Below are positions 25,770 through 37,115 of a stretch of DNA of 50,861 nt, piece after piece (within the stretch, counting starts at the first letter, position 1; every line of letters starts with the position of its first letter). Under the pieces are notes generated by a model. That model was given only the letters and a program-made list of their open reading frames with translations. It was not told where the DNA came from and ran no database searches. The stretch is from an uncultured Actinomycetes bacterium (GTDB lineage Bacteria; Actinomycetota; Actinomycetes; Nanopelagicales; Nanopelagicaceae): assembly GCA_903873185.1 (NCBI GenBank), contig CAIQNN010000052.1, positions 1-50,861 of the forward strand, in the 5' to 3' direction. Made by a program: the position numbers and the translations under genes.

Positions 25770-26074
25770 GTTCGCAGTGGATTTCAGTAATCGGAACTTC
25801 CTTCTTTTGTTACGCCTTTAAGTTTTTGGGGCATTCGCTTCCGGCCAGCTGGTTCAATCATCCGCGGGCACAACGGATCAATACCTATATTCCAATCGTC
25901 TTGTTGATGGGCTTAGTAACGGTGCAATCATTTACCGAAAAAACTAAATTAGTAATTGATCATCGCGCCGCCGGAATTGCGGTTGCCTTTGCCGCCTTGC
26001 TTGCTAAAGCGCCCTTTCCAGTAGTCATCATTCTGGCTGGAGTTAGTTCGGCTTTGGTATATCGATTCGGTTAA
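25766..26074 (+). CDS. azlD: AzlD-family transporter subunit
   Basis: A small protein of 102 residues with three to four hydrophobic segments, starting at an ATG that overlaps the azlC stop as ATGA. An ATG at 25757 in the same frame is also possible. The R-x-Q-R-I-N-T-Y-I-P-I-V-L-L region and the adjacency to azlC support AzlD. The stop shares TTAA with the convergent potC stop. Confidence 0.88.
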   Translation: MSSQWISVIGTSFFCYAFKFLGHSLPASWFNHPRAQRINTYIPIVLLMGLVTVQSFTEKTKLVIDHRAAGIAVAFAALLAKAPFPVVIILAGVSSALVYRFG

Positions 26075-26886
26075 AGCCGGGAACTTGCCGCGGATCCACC
26101 TGAAAGCCGCTGCGATAACCAGACTGGCAACATAAAGGCGACTAACAATATGGTCGCAACCACATTAACGATCGGTGCTTGATTTGGTCGGAACAGATTA
26201 TTAAAAATCCACTGTGGCAAAGTCTGGACGCTAGCGCCTGAAGTAAAAGTGGTAACAACAATCTCATCGAACGAGAGTGCGAAAGCCAACAAGCCACCGG
26301 CAACTAGCGCAGAGCGGATCATCGGGAAGGTGACATAAGCAAAGGTTTGAAAAGTGCTGGCGCCTAAATCACTCGATGCTTCCTCTAGCGTTCCGCCGAT
26401 TCGGCGCAGGCGAGCTAATAGATTGTTGTAAACAATCACAATACAAAAAGTTGCGTGGCCAATGATGACCGTTGCCAGGCCAAGACCAATTCCCAGTGGC
26501 TGCAACAAGGTATTAAATGCCGAGTTCAAGGCAATACCGGTAACAATTCCGGGCAGGGCAATTGGAAGAACTACAAGTAACGAAATTGTGTTCTTGGCAA
26601 AGAACTTGTACCGGGCCACAGCAAAGGCAATACAACTGCCCAGAACTACAGAGATTACGGTTGCGCCTAACCCAGCTTTCAAGCTGGTAAAGAGCGAACT
26701 GGTGACATCGGGATTGGCAAAGACTTTGCTCCACCAGACCGTTGAAAGTGAAGTGGGCGGCCAAGAGAAAGTGCGTGACGGGTTAAAGGAGTTGATGACG
26801 ACAACTGCTAGTGGGATATATATGAAGCCAAGGACCAAGAAGGTTAATCCCCCAAGAATCCATTTTGCTCGGCGCGAGATCTTCAC
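26071..26886 (-). CDS. potC: spermidine/putrescine ABC transporter permease PotC
   Basis: This 271-residue protein with six membrane segments carries the EAA loop contacting the ATPase (E-E-A-S-S-D-L-G-A-S, near 165-175). As the last gene of potA-potD-potB-potC and the more PotC-like of the two permeases (it starts near R-A-K-W-I-L-G and has N-S-F-N-P-S-R) it is assigned PotC. The GTG start overlaps the potB stop by one base (TAGTG). Confidence 0.9.
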   Translation of the reverse strand: MKISRRAKWILGGLTFLVLGFIYIPLAVVVINSFNPSRTFSWPPTSLSTVWWSKVFANPDVTSSLFTSLKAGLGATVISVVLGSCIAFAVARYKFFAKNTISLLVVLPIALPGIVTGIALNSAFNTLLQPLGIGLGLATVIIGHATFCIVIVYNNLLARLRRIGGTLEEASSDLGASTFQTFAYVTFPMIRSALVAGGLLAFALSFDEIVVTTFTSGASVQTLPQWIFNNLFRPNQAPIVNVVATILLVAFMLPVWLSQRLSGGSAASSRL

Positions 26887-27752
26887 TAAAAGTTCTCCAA
26901 TGCGCCGGATCTACGAACGAAGGTTAAATATCCCAGAATCACAATTATCGGAAAGAGTGCTGCCGCAGCCGCGAACGGTAGGTTTCCGGCAGTGCCGACA
27001 TTGTCATAAACCACATTGGCCATCAGCTGCGATTTTCCGCCAACGATCTTCACCACGATGTAATCGCCAAGGGTGAGTGAAAAAGTAAAGAGTGAACCAG
27101 CAATTATCGATGGGTAGATCATTGGAATGATTACGCGACGAAAGGTCTTTCCAGCACTGGCTCCCAGGTCGCTGGAGGCCTCCAGCAACGAATCTGGCAA
27201 CCGCTCCAGCCCCGCATAGATTGGCAAGATCATATAAGGCAACCACAAATAGCAGAGGGTGATGGCGGTAGCAAATAAACCATAGCCAGGTGTTGCAATA
27301 TGAAATGGTTTAAAGAACCAAGCTAATACTCCGCTATCGGAAAACATGGTGCGCCAAGCGTAAGCCTTAACTAAGTAGCTGGCCCAAAGCGGCAAAATAA
27401 TAATTACAACGGCAAAATTTCGAAGTTTTGGCGAGAGTACTTTCGCCATAAAGAAGGCGATTGGAATTGCAATCAGCGCATCGACAATGGTTACGAAGAG
27501 CGCGATTCCAAGGGATCGAACTGCAATCACGCCATAGACCGACTGCGAGAAGAGAATTCTAAAATTTGTAAGAGTTAGCTGATGAACGATATTTCCAGTA
27601 AATGAGTCGACCGACCAAAAAGCCGAGAAAATCATGGTTGCCAAGGAACCTAAGTACGCCACTGCGAGCCAAGTCAGCGGTGCGCTGAGCAGCATCGCTA
27701 AGCGCGATTTAGGGTGGCGATAGAGCCAGGTCGATACTCGGTTTTCGCGCAT
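26886..27752 (-). CDS. potB: spermidine/putrescine ABC transporter permease PotB
   Basis: This 288-residue protein with six membrane segments has an EAA loop E-A-S-S-D-L-G-A-S-A-G-K-T-F near 190. It pairs with PotC to form the channel of the polyamine importer. The ATG lacks a Shine-Dalgarno, and a strong GC hairpin lies 20 bases upstream in the 54-base gap from potD, so less PotB/PotC than PotD is expected. Confidence 0.9.
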   Translation of the reverse strand: MRENRVSTWLYRHPKSRLAMLLSAPLTWLAVAYLGSLATMIFSAFWSVDSFTGNIVHQLTLTNFRILFSQSVYGVIAVRSLGIALFVTIVDALIAIPIAFFMAKVLSPKLRNFAVVIIILPLWASYLVKAYAWRTMFSDSGVLAWFFKPFHIATPGYGLFATAITLCYLWLPYMILPIYAGLERLPDSLLEASSDLGASAGKTFRRVIIPMIYPSIIAGSLFTFSLTLGDYIVVKIVGGKSQLMANVVYDNVGTAGNLPFAAAAALFPIIVILGYLTFVRRSGALENF

Positions 27753-27771
27753 TGTGTCTAGAAGTTAGTAA

Positions 27772-27795
27772 TAGGGGCGGGCGAACCCGCCCCTA
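27772..27795 (-). promoter_or_regulatory. GC-rich hairpin between potD and potB
   Basis: In the mRNA, UAGGGGCGGG pairs perfectly with CCCGCCCCUA around a UUCG loop. No U run follows, so it is not a complete terminator. By analogy with hairpins after binding-protein genes in ABC operons, it may protect potD mRNA from 3' decay or give partial termination. Confidence 0.7.
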
Positions 27796-27806
27796 CATTT
27801 AACTAG

Positions 27807-29000
27807 TTATCCCTTGATCGCAGTCCAGGCTTGAGTCCACGCGGCATAGTCTTTACATGCAACAGTGCGACCGTCCAAGCAGGTAGCGGTTGGAGTCGTC
27901 CAGTAGTAGATGTTCTTCGCATAGGTGGCATCAGTTGCATGGAAGGTAGCGCAGAAAGTTTTATCTGCGGTGAAGTTACATGCCTTTGCATTTGATGGTG
28001 ATTCGCCAAACCATTCAGCAACTTGTGAGTTGACCTTAGGCGAGGCAATCCACTCCATCCACTTGTACATGCAATTTGGGTGAGCAGCCTTTGCTGCGAT
28101 CATCCAGGTGTCAGACCAGCCCGTTGATCCTTCTTTTGGAAGTACTGAGCCAACAGTGATCTTCTTATCACCAGTCAATACATTGACGTTGTACTGCCAA
28201 GCAGTTCCGAGCAAGGTATTTCCGGATTCGAAAGATTGAATCGACTTTGAGGCATCTGACCAATATTCGCCAACTAGCTTCTTCTGGCCCTTTAGCAGTG
28301 CAACCGCAGCATTGAACTGTGTGGCATCAAGAGCGTATGGATTCTTGATACCAAGCTTTGGTTGCGACTTCATCAAGTAGAGAGCGGCATCGGCAATATA
28401 AATTGGCGAATCGTAAGCGGTGATCTTGCCAGCATAAGGAGACTTTGGATCAAAGACCGAACCCCATGAAGTTGGAGCTGGCTTTACTTTTGCTGAGTTG
28501 TAGGCCAAAACATTGGCGCCCCAACCGTGAGGGATTCCGTACATTTGCCCGCCAGCGGAGTTCCAGCTCTTGTTCTTTAAGAATGGTGAAATATCGGCAT
28601 AGCTTGGAACCAGTGCGGTATTTACTGGTGCGACCACGCCGCCGTAGATCAAACGGTTAGTAGCATCGCCCGAAGCCGAAACTCCGTCATATCCACCAGA
28701 CTTCATCAAGGTGACCATTTCATCAGAGGTATTTCCGACCTTGGCATTTACTTTGCAACCTGTGGCTTTGGTGAATGGGGTAACCCAGTCAACTTTCTTA
28801 TCGCTGGAACCGTTCTCGGCATAACCGGCCCAAATAATAATGTTTAGTGCGCCCTCACCTTTACCAACGGACTTTGCCATTGGAACTTTTGGTAGCGAAG
28901 CGGCAGAAGCTGATGACGTAGCAACGATGCTGCCACCGATAACCAATAGCGCTGTTGAGATGGCGCCTGCAATTGCCATAACTTTCTTGGAACGCAACAT
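27807..29000 (-). CDS. potD: polyamine ABC transporter substrate-binding protein PotD
   Basis: Residues 1-34 form an export signal (basic start, hydrophobic stretch, A-S-A-A-S). The mature part is a periplasmic-binding-protein type 2 fold of the PotD/PotF group: N-I-I-I-W-A-G-Y-A near 53, Y-D-G-V-S-A-S-G-D, Y-G-I-P-H-G-W-G-A-N and W-S-D-T-W near 300. No lipobox cysteine is seen at the cleavage point. Several paired Cys near the C-terminus may form disulfides. The ATG has AGAAAGG upstream. It follows potA by 32 bases. Confidence 0.9.
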   Translation of the reverse strand: MLRSKKVMAIAGAISTALLVIGGSIVATSSASAASLPKVPMAKSVGKGEGALNIIIWAGYAENGSSDKKVDWVTPFTKATGCKVNAKVGNTSDEMVTLMKSGGYDGVSASGDATNRLIYGGVVAPVNTALVPSYADISPFLKNKSWNSAGGQMYGIPHGWGANVLAYNSAKVKPAPTSWGSVFDPKSPYAGKITAYDSPIYIADAALYLMKSQPKLGIKNPYALDATQFNAAVALLKGQKKLVGEYWSDASKSIQSFESGNTLLGTAWQYNVNVLTGDKKITVGSVLPKEGSTGWSDTWMIAAKAAHPNCMYKWMEWIASPKVNSQVAEWFGESPSNAKACNFTADKTFCATFHATDATYAKNIYYWTTPTATCLDGRTVACKDYAAWTQAWTAIKG

Positions 29001-29032
29001 GTGTACCTTTCTTATTTCAAACAGTTCGGCGA

Positions 29033-30031
29033 TTAACCGACGAGGAACTCGTATTTCGAGTCCCAGGAAATATTTAGCGTTGACCCCAAGACTGGATTGC
29101 TCTCACTGGTGCCATCGTTTTCTTTAAGCAAAGTTAATCTGTCCCCCTGCGATAGTTCAATATCTACTCGCGTAAAAGAGCCGATAAATTGAACTTGGGT
29201 GACGATTCCTGACGCTTTACGATCAAATGCTGAGCCAATCTTGATCTTTTCCGGTCTGATGCTAAAAGTTCCAGTTTTGCCCAAGATCGCTTTGCTGGCA
29301 GCTTCATGAAGCAAATTAGAAATTCCAACAAAGCCCGCAACAAACTCATTGGCTGGTTTTTCGTAAATCTCAATGGGGGTACCAATCTGAATGATCTGAC
29401 CATCGTTGAATACGGCGATGCGATCGGCCATTGTTAGCGCTTCTTCTTGATCGTGAGTAACAAAGATGAAGGTAATACCCAGCGCGCCTTGAAGTTCCTT
29501 CAACTCTTTCTGCATCTCGTGACGTAGTTTCAGATCCAGGGCGCCTAGCGGTTCATCCAATAACAAAACTTTTGGCTCGTTAACGATCGCACGGGCCAAG
29601 GCAACTCGTTGCCGTTGCCCGCCGGAAAGTTGCGATGGTTTGCGATTCTCGTAACCAATTAACTTCACGCGCTCTAGCGCTTTTAGCGCACGAGCTTCAC
29701 GTTCGGCTTTTGCAACACCTTTAACGCGAAGTCCATATTCGACATTCTTCTGCACGGTCATATGTGGGAAGAGGGCATAATCTTGAAAGACGGTATTTAC
29801 ATCGCGATTAAATGGCGGGGTATCGCTAACGTCTACTCCCGCGATTTCAATCTTGCCAGAGTCTGGAATTTCAAAGCCGGCGATCAGACGCAGAACTGTG
29901 GTCTTACCCGAACCGCTGGGTCCGAGCATTGCAAAAAATTCGCCATCGGCAATCTCAAGATTGACGCCTGCCACCGCTTGAACTTCCCCGAAATTCTTTC
30001 GAAGGTCAGTTAGGACAATGGCGTTTCTCAC
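29033..30031 (-). CDS. potA: polyamine ABC transporter ATP-binding protein PotA
   Basis: The 332-residue ATPase has Walker [10 protein letters not shown] at 37-45, the signature L-S-G-G-Q-R-Q-R, Walker B L-L-L-D-E-P and a C-terminal TOBE domain (I-R-P-E-K-I-K-I). It powers the PotB/PotC channel. The GTG starts two bases after the stop of the glutaredoxin-like gene and has no Shine-Dalgarno, so coupling or a leaderless start is possible. Gene order is A-D-B-C. Confidence 0.92.
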   Translation of the reverse strand: MRNAIVLTDLRKNFGEVQAVAGVNLEIADGEFFAMLGPSGSGKTTVLRLIAGFEIPDSGKIEIAGVDVSDTPPFNRDVNTVFQDYALFPHMTVQKNVEYGLRVKGVAKAEREARALKALERVKLIGYENRKPSQLSGGQRQRVALARAIVNEPKVLLLDEPLGALDLKLRHEMQKELKELQGALGITFIFVTHDQEEALTMADRIAVFNDGQIIQIGTPIEIYEKPANEFVAGFVGISNLLHEAASKAILGKTGTFSIRPEKIKIGSAFDRKASGIVTQVQFIGSFTRVDIELSQGDRLTLLKENDGTSESNPVLGSTLNISWDSKYEFLVG

Positions 30032-30033
30032 AA

Positions 30034-30291
30034 CTAGAGGATAGCCAAAGTTTCCAGTTTTGCCTTCAAATCTTGATCAGTTGGTTCACTCAGATGCGTA
30101 CCGTCCGGGAAAATAATTAACGGGATCGTCTGCTTGCCGCTGATTTCAACAATCTTGTCGGCGGCGGTTAGGTCTTGCTCGCTATCAATATAGGTATAGG
30201 AAACCTGATTGGCATCAAAGAATTTCTTTGAACGACGGCAGTCACTGCACCAGGCAGCGCCGTACATCGTGATTCCAGAAGTGGTTTCCAT
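30034..30291 (-). CDS. glutaredoxin/mycoredoxin-like protein
   Basis: An 85-residue thioredoxin-fold protein with the redox motif W-C15-S-D-C18 and the cis-Pro element Q-T-I-P-L-I-I-F near 55. Actinobacteria use such proteins with mycothiol (mycoredoxins) or as NrdH; the S-D pair between the cysteines differs from both common types, so its reductant is uncertain. AGGAG is eight bases before the ATG. It sits between dapB and potA. Confidence 0.85.
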   Translation of the reverse strand: METTSGITMYGAAWCSDCRRSKKFFDANQVSYTYIDSEQDLTAADKIVEISGKQTIPLIIFPDGTHLSEPTDQDLKAKLETLAIL

Positions 30292-30314
30292 TTAAGTGCT
30301 CCTATTTCAAGTGG

Positions 30315-32332
<2,018 letters not shown>

Positions 32333-34543
32333 TTATTCGGCTGATTCATTTCCCGGAGTTGTTCCGTCAGCTAAGACTGGAACCAAAGAGAACTTGCCCT
32401 TTGGATCAATCTCGCCAATTTCAACTTCGAGCTTATCGCCAACCTTCATTACCTCTTCGAGGTTCTCAATGCGCTTTCCACCATGCATCTTGCGAATCTG
32501 CGAGATGTGGAGCAAGCCATCTTTACCAGGAACGAGAGAGATGAAAGCACCGAAGGTTGCAAGCTTTACGACGGTACCGTTGAAGCGCTCGCCCACTGTT
32601 GGAATGTGTGGATTCGCGATGGCATCGATCATGGCCTTAGCAGCCTCAGCTTGTGATCCCTCAAGAGCACCAATGTAGATAGTTCCATCATCTTCGATGG
32701 TGATATCTGCGCCGGTCTCATCTTGAATCTGGTTGATCATCTTTCCCTTAGGTCCGATGATGGCACCGATCAAATCAACTGGAACCTTGATGCTGATAAT
32801 GCGAGGAGCCAAGAGGCTCATCTCATCTGGGGCATCGATGGCTTGGTTCATTACATCGAGGATGTGAAGACGAGCTTCCTTTGCCTGATGTAGTGCGCCA
32901 CCAAGAACCGAGGCAGGAATGCCATCGAGCTTGGTATCTAGTTGAAGTGCGGTAACGAAATCTTTGGTACCGGCAACTTTGAAGTCCATATCGCCGAAAG
33001 CATCTTCTGCTCCGAGAATGTCGGTAAGGGCAACGTATTCAACCTTGCCATCAACATCATCAGAGATCAGACCCATTGCAATACCAGCTACAGCTGCCTT
33101 CAGTGGAACACCAGCGTTGAGCAGCGACATGGTCGATGCACAAACTGAACCCATTGAAGTAGAACCGTTAGAACCGAGAGCCTCGGAAACCTGACGGATG
33201 GCGTATGGGAATTCTTCGCGGGTTGGCAGAACTGGTAGCAAAGCACGCTCTGCGAGCGCACCGTGACCAATTTCGCGGCGCTTAGGTGATCCAACACGGC
33301 CGGTCTCACCAACAGAATATGGTGGGAAGTTGTAGTTGTGCATGTAACGCTTGTGATGCTCAGGGCTCAAGGTATCTAGTTGTTGTTCCATCTTGAGCAT
33401 GTTCAAGGTTGTAACACCAAGAATCTGAGTCTCGCCGCGCTCGAAGATCGCCGAACCGTGAACTCGAGGCATAACCTCAACCTCAGCAGTCAACGGACGA
33501 ATATCGCGAAGGCCACGACCATCAATACGAATCTTGTCGCGCAAGACGCGTTGACGAACAACCTTCTTAGTTACGGAACGAACTGCTGCGGAAATTTCTT
33601 TCTCGCGGCCTTCGAAAGATTCAGCAAGCTCTGCCTTAACAGAAGCACTGATTGCATCGAGAGCAGTTTCGCGCTCGGCTTTTGCAAGAATGGTCATTGC
33701 TTTAGCAATGTCAGCATTGGCAATCGCATCGACGGCATCAAATGCATCGTCTTGATAATCCAAGAAGACTGGGAATTCGCCGGTTGGCTTTGCAGCTACC
33801 TTTGCAAGCTCCATCTGTGCTTCGCAGAGAATGCGGATGAATGGCTTTGCAGCATCAAGTCCTTGAGCAACGATCTCTTCGGTAGGAGCTTGCGCGCCAG
33901 CCTTGATGAGATCAATTGTCTTTACAGTGGCTTCAGCCTCAACCATCATGATGGCAACATCGTCGCCAGCAATTCGACCAGCAACAACCATGTCGAACAC
34001 GGCGTTATCTAGATCAGAGTGATTAGGGAAGGCAACCCATTGGCCTTCGATCAAAGCAACGCGAACGCCGCCGATCGGACCCGAGAATGGCAAGCCAGCA
34101 AGTTGAGTAGACATGGACGCGGCATTGATAGCAATGACGTCGTACATGTGATCAGGATGTAGCGCCATAACGGTCACAACAATCTGAATCTCATTACGCA
34201 ATCCCTTAATAAAGGTTGGACGCAATGGTCGGTCGATTAGGCGACAGGTAAGAATTGCTTCCTCTGATGGACGTCCTTCGCGACGGAAGAATGAACCAGG
34301 AATCTTTCCTGCGGCATACATACGCTCTTCAACATCCACAGTAAGTGGGAAGAAGTCGAAATGCTCCTTTGGCGCCTTTGAGGCTGTGGTTGCTGAAAGC
34401 AACATGGATTCTTCATCCAAATAAACTACGGTTGAACCCGCAGCTTGACGTGCTAGGCGGCCAGTTTCAAACCGGATCTCGCGCTTTCCAAACTTGCCGT
34501 TATCAATTTTTGCAACGGCGAACTTCACATCTTGACCCTCCAT
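32333..34543 (-). CDS. pnp: polyribonucleotide nucleotidyltransferase
   Basis: PNPase degrades RNA 3'-5' by phosphorolysis and can make tails. The 736-residue protein has two RNase PH domains ([10 protein letters not shown] near 85; the catalytic half with [10 protein letters not shown] near 455), a KH domain with I-G-P-K-G-K-M-I-N near 625 and a C-terminal S1 domain. GGAGATGACCC precedes the ATG. It follows rpsO by 120 bases. Confidence 0.97.
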   Translation of the reverse strand: MEGQDVKFAVAKIDNGKFGKREIRFETGRLARQAAGSTVVYLDEESMLLSATTASKAPKEHFDFFPLTVDVEERMYAAGKIPGSFFRREGRPSEEAILTCRLIDRPLRPTFIKGLRNEIQIVVTVMALHPDHMYDVIAINAASMSTQLAGLPFSGPIGGVRVALIEGQWVAFPNHSDLDNAVFDMVVAGRIAGDDVAIMMVEAEATVKTIDLIKAGAQAPTEEIVAQGLDAAKPFIRILCEAQMELAKVAAKPTGEFPVFLDYQDDAFDAVDAIANADIAKAMTILAKAERETALDAISASVKAELAESFEGREKEISAAVRSVTKKVVRQRVLRDKIRIDGRGLRDIRPLTAEVEVMPRVHGSAIFERGETQILGVTTLNMLKMEQQLDTLSPEHHKRYMHNYNFPPYSVGETGRVGSPKRREIGHGALAERALLPVLPTREEFPYAIRQVSEALGSNGSTSMGSVCASTMSLLNAGVPLKAAVAGIAMGLISDDVDGKVEYVALTDILGAEDAFGDMDFKVAGTKDFVTALQLDTKLDGIPASVLGGALHQAKEARLHILDVMNQAIDAPDEMSLLAPRIISIKVPVDLIGAIIGPKGKMINQIQDETGADITIEDDGTIYIGALEGSQAEAAKAMIDAIANPHIPTVGERFNGTVVKLATFGAFISLVPGKDGLLHISQIRKMHGGKRIENLEEVMKVGDKLEVEIGEIDPKGKFSLVPVLADGTTPGNESAE

Positions 34544-34586
34544 GGGTCATCTCCATTTCTCAAACCTTTTGCATCAGAAAATGGAT

Positions 34587-34598
34587 CTTCGATCGAAG
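34587..34598. repeat. 12-bp palindrome between rpsO and pnp
   Basis: CTTCGATCGAAG is a perfect palindrome in the 120-base gap. In other bacteria this gap holds a terminator or an RNase III processing hairpin regulating pnp. No full terminator is seen here, so any role is an inference. Confidence 0.3.
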
Positions 34599-34663
34599 TT
34601 CACGGGCAGCGGGCCCGGAAACCACTACCGAGGACCGATTAACTGATGAAAGGAAGTACTTAT

Positions 34664-34933
34664 TTAGCGGCGAATACCGAGCTTTTCGATAATCGCACGG
34701 TAACGGGTGATATCCGTCTTTGCGAGGTATTGCAAAATACGACGACGCTTACCAACGAGCAACAAGAGGCCACGACGGTTGTGGTGGTCGTTCTTGTTTG
34801 TCTTGAGGTGCTCGGTGATCTGCTCAATACGACGAGATAGCAAGGCGACCTGAGCTTCAGGGCTTCCTGTGTCAGTGGCAGAGGCGCCGTACTTTGTGAT
34901 GATTTCTAACTTTTCTGCAGGCTGTAATGCCAT
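34664..34933 (-). CDS. rpsO: 30S ribosomal protein S15
   Basis: S15 binds the central domain of 16S rRNA. From the ATG at 34933 the protein has the standard 89 residues, with [11 protein letters not shown] near 20-30 and D-H-H-N-R-R-G-L-L near 48-56. AAGGAG lies six to seven bases before the start; the upstream extension of the frame is not used. pnp follows on the same strand. Confidence 0.97.
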   Translation of the reverse strand: MALQPAEKLEIITKYGASATDTGSPEAQVALLSRRIEQITEHLKTNKNDHHNRRGLLLLVGKRRRILQYLAKTDITRYRAIIEKLGIRR

Positions 34934-35056
34934 TGGGCGTCTCCTTGGACTGATCACGAGGGCCTCGGTGTAATTCACGAAGGCACGCTTACTCGCTTTG
35001 CGGTCAAAGGGTACCAGCGGGGCCTACTCAGACCGAAATCGAGGTAGTTACTGGAT

Positions 35057-35734
35057 TTAACGGTTTAAGCCACGCTCAGCTTCGCGGACTGCGACCCGAT
35101 TTAGGCTCGGATGATCAGCCAGAAATGCCCGAACCGCCGGCTTATCAAAGGCGGCGATATCGCGCAGCGCCCAACCGATCGCCTTTGCGATAAAGAATTC
35201 GGACTCCCCTGCCTTCTGATGGCAGAGCCAGAGAACGAAATCGACCTCGGTCTCGGTGCGCCGGCCACGTTGGTGCCCGATCGCCGCCCGATTAATCCAG
35301 ATGCTTGGATCTTTGATCCAGGTGCGCATCAGCGTTCGCGAGGGGTATTTCCAGGCCAACGGAGTAACTGCCGCGCCCAGCCCATCAACTGTGTCCCACC
35401 AAGGATTGGTGCGGATGAGGTCGGCAACGGTGGTGGCCAAGAAATTCCTATCGGCCAGGTCGATGTATTGGGCTAATAAGTCGTTGGCGGCAAAGGCATA
35501 TTCGCGAAACTCTTGGGCATATAGAAGTTTGGCGGCTTTAGCGAGTTCAGTGGAATTGGCAGGTGGGTGCGCCTTCAATACCGGCTTGGTGGCGGCGCGA
35601 CGATCGGGCGCCGAAATTCCCAAGAAGGGGGCAATATCTTTCATATAAGCCTGCTGGTCTAAGGCGCGCTTGTGATCGGCTAGCGGAAGAAGGGCCGCTT
35701 TAACTTCTTTCAGAAGTTTGCTCTCGTAGGACAT
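35057..35734 (-). CDS. AlkD-type DNA alkylation repair protein
   Basis: A HEAT-like-repeat DNA glycosylase of 225 residues. The motif N-P-W-W-D-T-V-D near 112 supplies the Trp and Asp known from AlkD, and G-W-A-L-R-D-I near 187 has the third aromatic residue. Y-M-K...F-L-G-I near 30-40 is also typical. It removes N3/N7-alkylated purines. It starts 14 bases after the glutamine-synthetase-like gene and may be co-transcribed with it, though its job seems unrelated. Confidence 0.9.
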   Translation of the reverse strand: MSYESKLLKEVKAALLPLADHKRALDQQAYMKDIAPFLGISAPDRRAATKPVLKAHPPANSTELAKAAKLLYAQEFREYAFAANDLLAQYIDLADRNFLATTVADLIRTNPWWDTVDGLGAAVTPLAWKYPSRTLMRTWIKDPSIWINRAAIGHQRGRRTETEVDFVLWLCHQKAGESEFFIAKAIGWALRDIAAFDKPAVRAFLADHPSLNRVAVREAERGLNR

Positions 35735-35748
35735 TCCAGATCAGCTTT

Positions 35749-37101
35749 CTAGAAGGTAGAGAAAGTTTCTAATCGCGCCCACTCATCGCCATTGGCCGTC
35801 GCTTTGGCATTTTCGGCGCGACGAGTCGCAAGGTAGGCCCGCGTCATTAGCTCGCCTAAGCCAGCGGTGAGGACCGCGTCATTTTCTAGCGCAGTTAAAG
35901 CGGCTAATTGGGAATTAGGGAAAGGTCTAATTCCACATGCTTCTTGCTCTTCTTGTGACAACAGCACTGGATCCCGATGAGCCGGCTTTGGCGGTTTTAG
36001 TCCGCGTTTAACGCCATCCATGCCAGCAAGGATTACACCGGCTAACGCAAGATAGGGATTAGCTGAACCATCGCATGCTTTGAGTTCCAGATTAATCGAT
36101 TGCATTTCTCGGCCCTTGAATGGACTGGCAACTCGTACTGCACATTCACGATTGTCATAACCCCAAGAGATGGTGTTTCCGGCCCACGCGTGTGGCTGCA
36201 ATCGAAGATGTGAAACAAAAGATGGGCAAGTCAGCGCAAGTAAGCCGGGTAAATGTTCTAGTACGCCAGCGACGAATGATTCGCCAAACTCGGAAATCTT
36301 GGTTGGCTCATCTTCATTGAAAAGTAAATTGAGTTTCTTCTCTTTGTCCCACAACGAGAAATGTAGATGAGCACCGGAACCAATGCCATCTTTGAACGGC
36401 TTTGGTGCCAACGATGCAAGCAAACCAAATTGCACTTCAGCAGTGCCACGAATCGTGTCGCGAAATTGCAGATGCTGATCGGCTGATTCCAGGGCGGGGC
36501 CGTACTTAATTGCAATCTCTAGCTGACCAGGGCCGTATTCGTTAATCGCCTGTTCAACAATAATCCCCTGAGCGGTGAGGTTATCGACCATTAGATCAGT
36601 TACCTCGCTAGCGCGATCCATGCCAGAGCTGGAGTAGCAAGGGCCATTGCGCCATGGAACTGGGCCATCAGGTGATTCTTCGGCCAAGTAAAACTCGGAT
36701 TCAAAGGCCGACATCATTTCAATTCCTTGCGCTTCAAGAGTTGCCAATGCCCGCTTTAGGACGGAACGAGTACATCCATCCCAGTTGGTGCCATCTTGAT
36801 TAAGCAGATCGCTGTGCATCGCTGCGGTGCGATCCAACCAGGGAAGTACTTTGAAAGTGTTCAGATCTGGAACGATTCGAACTTCGCCCACCGGCTCCAT
36901 GCCATCAACATAAACTAGCTCTTCAAAGAGGTTGACCGCGTTCTGCGCTCGCGTGAGTCCAACGCCTTCATTCAATTTGGATTCAAGTTGCGATGCATGA
37001 ACGGTCTTGCCTCGGATCACACCAGCAAGGTCACAATAAAGAAAGCGGATCAATCGAAGGTTCTGCTCTTGCGAGATACTTAAGAGTTCTTTCTTTTTCA
37101 T
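35749..37101 (-). CDS. glutamine-synthetase-like ligase (gamma-glutamyl-amine synthetase type)
   Basis: The 450-residue protein keeps the GS metal and substrate residues: E134 and E136 in F-E-S-E-F, E188 and E195 in E-Y-G-P-G-Q-L-E, and the G-S-G-A-H-L-H motif at 241-247. The C-terminal block reads L-E-L-K-A-C-D-G-S-A-N-P-Y, close to FluG and PuuA-like proteins rather than to the nitrogen-assimilating GlnA. Such enzymes attach glutamate to amines or related substrates using ATP. It is last of the permease-cyclase-ligase-amidohydrolase set, with GGGGGAG before its ATG. The substrate is unknown. Confidence 0.85.
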   Translation of the reverse strand: MKKKELLSISQEQNLRLIRFLYCDLAGVIRGKTVHASQLESKLNEGVGLTRAQNAVNLFEELVYVDGMEPVGEVRIVPDLNTFKVLPWLDRTAAMHSDLLNQDGTNWDGCTRSVLKRALATLEAQGIEMMSAFESEFYLAEESPDGPVPWRNGPCYSSSGMDRASEVTDLMVDNLTAQGIIVEQAINEYGPGQLEIAIKYGPALESADQHLQFRDTIRGTAEVQFGLLASLAPKPFKDGIGSGAHLHFSLWDKEKKLNLLFNEDEPTKISEFGESFVAGVLEHLPGLLALTCPSFVSHLRLQPHAWAGNTISWGYDNRECAVRVASPFKGREMQSINLELKACDGSANPYLALAGVILAGMDGVKRGLKPPKPAHRDPVLLSQEEQEACGIRPFPNSQLAALTALENDAVLTAGLGELMTRAYLATRRAENAKATANGDEWARLETFSTF

Positions 37102-37115
37102 GGCACTCCCCCGTA

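Noticed and set aside
25128-30031. Whether azlCD and potABCD form one transferred island
   Set aside because: No flanking repeats or base-composition break are visible, and the two sets face each other convergently, so separate insertion or ancestral presence is equally likely.
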